From assembly GCA_027001895.1 (NCBI GenBank), contig JALTLP010000041.1, positions 1 to 7,633 of the forward strand: a stretch of DNA of 7,633 bases, given 5' to 3'. This document shows positions 5,705 through 7,633 of the stretch, piece after piece. The position numbers were made by a program, and so were the translations under genes. Below the pieces are notes generated by a model, which was not told the origin of the DNA, searched no databases, and saw nothing but the letters and a program-made list of their open reading frames with translations. The DNA is from Chromatiales bacterium. GTDB lineage: Bacteria > Pseudomonadota > Gammaproteobacteria > UBA6429 > Thiohalophilaceae. The stretch's first letter is position 1; each line of letters begins with the position of its first letter.

Positions 5705-7554
5705 AAAGACTGGTTACGGCTTTCAAAAAATTGCTGCATTACTTTTATTATGGAAAAAGAATCTTTCAAATGATTTTTTTCCAGCCCGGATATTTCTCGG
5801 GGTGACAAATAGTTATCTGCTGGCAAGCCTGCTTTTATTTGTTCGGCCTGGTGTCGTACTCTTAAAGTACTGATAAACTCAAATGCATTGAGCAGGTTAT
5901 CTTGCATTTCTTTACTTAATGCTTTGCATTGATATGCCGCTTCGAGTCTTTCAACTGTATTACATTCATCAATACCTTCATTAAGCGCAAGCACCCGTGC
6001 AATATCAACGATAGGTACGATCCCTCTGTGTTTAAGGTCAAACATGTTTTTATGTTCGGCATCATGCGACAGTACAAAACTTCTGAAAAAACCCAACGGT
6101 GGTTTATGCGTTAAGGCGTTTGAAACCATATGCGATATAAATAATTCATTTTTTTTGGTTTGAGCTAACACTTCTTTTTGCAGCTCCTTAAATAACAAAA
6201 CTTCACCATAAACAGGTCGTAAATCAAAAAAGATACTCGATAACATTAGTGCCTTCGGTTCGGGTGAGTTTATCCAGTTACTAAAGTATTTTTTCCATAC
6301 AGAAACACTTTGGCACCACTGCGGATTGGTTGCCATAGCATTACCTGGGCAAAAAATATAACCACAGCTATCCAGACCATTACTGACAAACTGTGCAAGT
6401 TCTTTAAAATAAGTTTTATGTTCTGGCCTGTAGTCATCTGACAATAGCAGCGCATTATCCTGGTCTGAATGCGAAGTTTGCTCGTTACGTGCCTGTGAAC
6501 CTCCAGCGGCCCAGACATAGCTGATTGGTGCTTCGCCCAGTTGCTGTTCGGCCAACTCAAGTAAACGGCAGGTAATGGCATCGGTTACCGAAGACATAAC
6601 CTCACCAATATGTTTTGCCGTTGCACTCGACAAAGATAGCTGCAACTGCAACTCGGGAATACGCGCACTTATTTTTACCAGAGCATCCACAGAATTTGCT
6701 TTGTAGATATCGGTTGCAATCAGCGCCGGGCTGGTGCTTAAATGCCGTACCACATCTGAAGTCGTTAAAATACCAGTCGGGATATCATTTTTTAAAATGG
6801 GTAAATGCTGAACCTGATAACGCGTCATAACTAACAGTGCTTCAGATAATAAAGCCTTGTTCGTTACGGTTTGCAGATTTTGTGTCATGATGCGGCTAAC
6901 CGATTCATTGACACTTATACCTTCAGCAACGCAACGAGAACGAATGTCCCTGTCTGTTAACAAACCTGCTAACTGATTGTTATCGGTCACAAGGATCGCC
7001 GATACTTTTTCCTGTGTCATCAGTTTTGCTGCATCCTGAATACTTGTCGCAATATCAACCACTACTGGCATACGGTCTGTTAAACCATTCACTTCCAGCT
7101 TCATTGCACTTAAGTCACGCATACCGGCAGCATGCGTTTGTTCAACAGCATAGTGCATACGGGCGTTCAATGAATGAGTAAAATACTGGTTAAAACTTTT
7201 AAACTGTTCTCTTAAGTAGTTTATTTTTTTACAGGGTAAAAAATAAACAAGGGTATCTTCAACACAGACCGCGTTTAATGGCGGCTTTTCAGTTGTTGTA
7301 CATTGCAGTGAATAACTGTCTCCTTCTGCCAGTTTATCGACTAACTGATCCTGCGCATCTCGAATTTCTATCGCGCCTGTACGCACAAGAAAAAAAACAG
7401 TCTCTCCCGAACCGGTCTCGGTAATTGCTTGTCCCCGACGAAAATAACGTATGCTGCATGCCTTTGGCAGGTTATCCAGCTCTGTTTTGCTCAACAGATC
7501 AAACGGCGACTGTTTTGCAATAAAGTTGCGAATTTCTGCCAGTTCTATTTCCAT
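5701..7554 (-). CDS. cNMP-like/CBS/DUF294 nucleotidyltransferase signalling protein
   Basis: This 617-aa cytoplasmic protein is of the COG2905 type (cyclic-nucleotide-like, CBS and nucleotidyltransferase domains). Residues about 12-125 form a cNMP-binding-like beta-roll. A CBS pair follows at about 158-272, with GLLTDRD (197-203) and GILTTSD (261-267), the usual adenosine-nucleotide contact motifs. The DUF294 nucleotidyltransferase core, about 310-450, has GGSQARNE (351-358) and SDQDN (363-367) with the metal-binding pair Asp364/Asp366. A C-terminal helical domain, about 465-610, has KPPLGFFRSFVLS (484-496) and FDLKHRGIVPIVDIARVLAL (505-524). The architecture resembles GlnD-like sensors, so an adenylyl or uridylyl transfer to a partner is possible but the target is unknown. 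It overlaps the exonuclease gene by 4 bases. In proteobacteria this pair often sits beside acetate-symporter genes, which could lie beyond the right edge. No clear Shine-Dalgarno precedes the ATG. Confidence 0.93.
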   Translation of the reverse strand: MEIELAEIRNFIAKQSPFDLLSKTELDNLPKACSIRYFRRGQAITETGSGETVFFLVRTGAIEIRDAQDQLVDKLAEGDSYSLQCTTTEKPPLNAVCVEDTLVYFLPCKKINYLREQFKSFNQYFTHSLNARMHYAVEQTHAAGMRDLSAMKLEVNGLTDRMPVVVDIATSIQDAAKLMTQEKVSAILVTDNNQLAGLLTDRDIRSRCVAEGISVNESVSRIMTQNLQTVTNKALLSEALLVMTRYQVQHLPILKNDIPTGILTTSDVVRHLSTSPALIATDIYKANSVDALVKISARIPELQLQLSLSSATAKHIGEVMSSVTDAITCRLLELAEQQLGEAPISYVWAAGGSQARNEQTSHSDQDNALLLSDDYRPEHKTYFKELAQFVSNGLDSCGYIFCPGNAMATNPQWCQSVSVWKKYFSNWINSPEPKALMLSSIFFDLRPVYGEVLLFKELQKEVLAQTKKNELFISHMVSNALTHKPPLGFFRSFVLSHDAEHKNMFDLKHRGIVPIVDIARVLALNEGIDECNTVERLEAAYQCKALSKEMQDNLLNAFEFISTLRVRHQAEQIKAGLPADNYLSPREISGLEKNHLKDSFSIIKVMQQFFESRNQSL

Positions 7555-7600
7555 GCTACGTTATCTTTTTTTAATTATCTATTTATTATTTAGCAGAAAT

Positions 7601-7633
7601 TAAAAAGCCCTGCACGTTTTAACCGTACAGGGC
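7601..7633 (-). terminator. Rho-independent terminator of a gene beyond the right edge
   Basis: GCCCTG-ACG (7607-7616) pairs with CGT-CAGGGC (7624-7633), with one C/A mismatch in the stem and a loop of about 7 bases; the stem may extend past the window. On the minus strand five T residues follow (7606-7602). It should end transcription of a minus-strand gene upstream. It is only about 50 bases before the nucleotidyltransferase ATG, so that gene either has a promoter in this short AT-rich gap or depends on read-through. Confidence 0.75.

Noticed and set aside
6270..6581. 103-codon frame on the minus strand inside the nucleotidyltransferase gene
   Set aside because: It is a shifted frame within the DUF294 catalytic region. 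The main frame is continuous with all expected motifs, so there is no sign of a frameshift.
1..7633. CRISPR arrays, tRNA or rRNA genes, insertion sequences, phage or defence genes
   Set aside because: No regularly spaced repeats, cloverleaf-like stretches, transposase motifs or terminal inverted repeats with target duplications were seen; all long frames belong to housekeeping or signalling families.

Overview
The window looks like chromosomal DNA of an aerobic gammaproteobacterium of moderate to low GC with strongly AT-rich intergenic regions. The evidence is an aa3/caa3-type cytochrome c oxidase cluster in the order coxB-coxA-(tiny ORF)-ctaG, a proteobacterial-type BioD, and a cNMP-like/CBS/DUF294 protein paired with a DnaQ-like exonuclease, a pair I associate with proteobacterial acetate-symporter loci. 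The genus cannot be fixed from the sequence alone. No mobile element, tRNA, rRNA, CRISPR array or phage gene is visible.

Layout: almost everything is on the minus strand, so transcription runs from high to low coordinates. At the right edge (7607-7633) is a rho-independent terminator of a gene outside the window. Next come a 617-aa signalling-type nucleotidyltransferase (5701-7554) and a 233-aa exonuclease (5003-5704), which overlap by 4 bases (ATGA). A short plus-strand gene for a three-helix membrane protein (4580-4993) converges on the exonuclease. A stand-alone bioD (3767-4453) lies divergent from it across a 126-bp spacer that holds a 15-bp tandem repeat. A 505-bp AT-rich intergenic region (3262-3766) follows. 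It contains a possible bioD terminator, a possible cox promoter, several dyads and a possible 29-codon leader ORF. The oxidase operon then begins: coxB (2128-3261, subunit II fused to cytochrome c), coxA (556-2112, subunit I), a strong terminator-like palindrome (523-548), a 31-aa membrane micro-protein (398-493), and the start of ctaG/cox11 (1-395, cut by the window edge).

How the genes work together: CoxB takes electrons from cytochrome c through its own haem c and the CuA centre and passes them to haem a and the haem a3-CuB site in CoxA, where O2 is reduced and protons are pumped. CtaG delivers copper to CuB, and the 31-aa protein has the look of a small oxidase-assembly factor. The hairpin between coxA and the assembly genes could lower expression of the assembly factors relative to the structural subunits. 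The nucleotidyltransferase/exonuclease pair is probably a regulatory module; its substrate is unknown. BioD makes dethiobiotin for biotin synthesis and is not in a bio operon here.

Overall this is mostly ordinary core-metabolism DNA. I see no clear new system. The less usual points are the intra-operon terminator, the structured cox leader with its possible micro-ORF, and the cNMP-like domain that lacks the usual ligand-binding residues.
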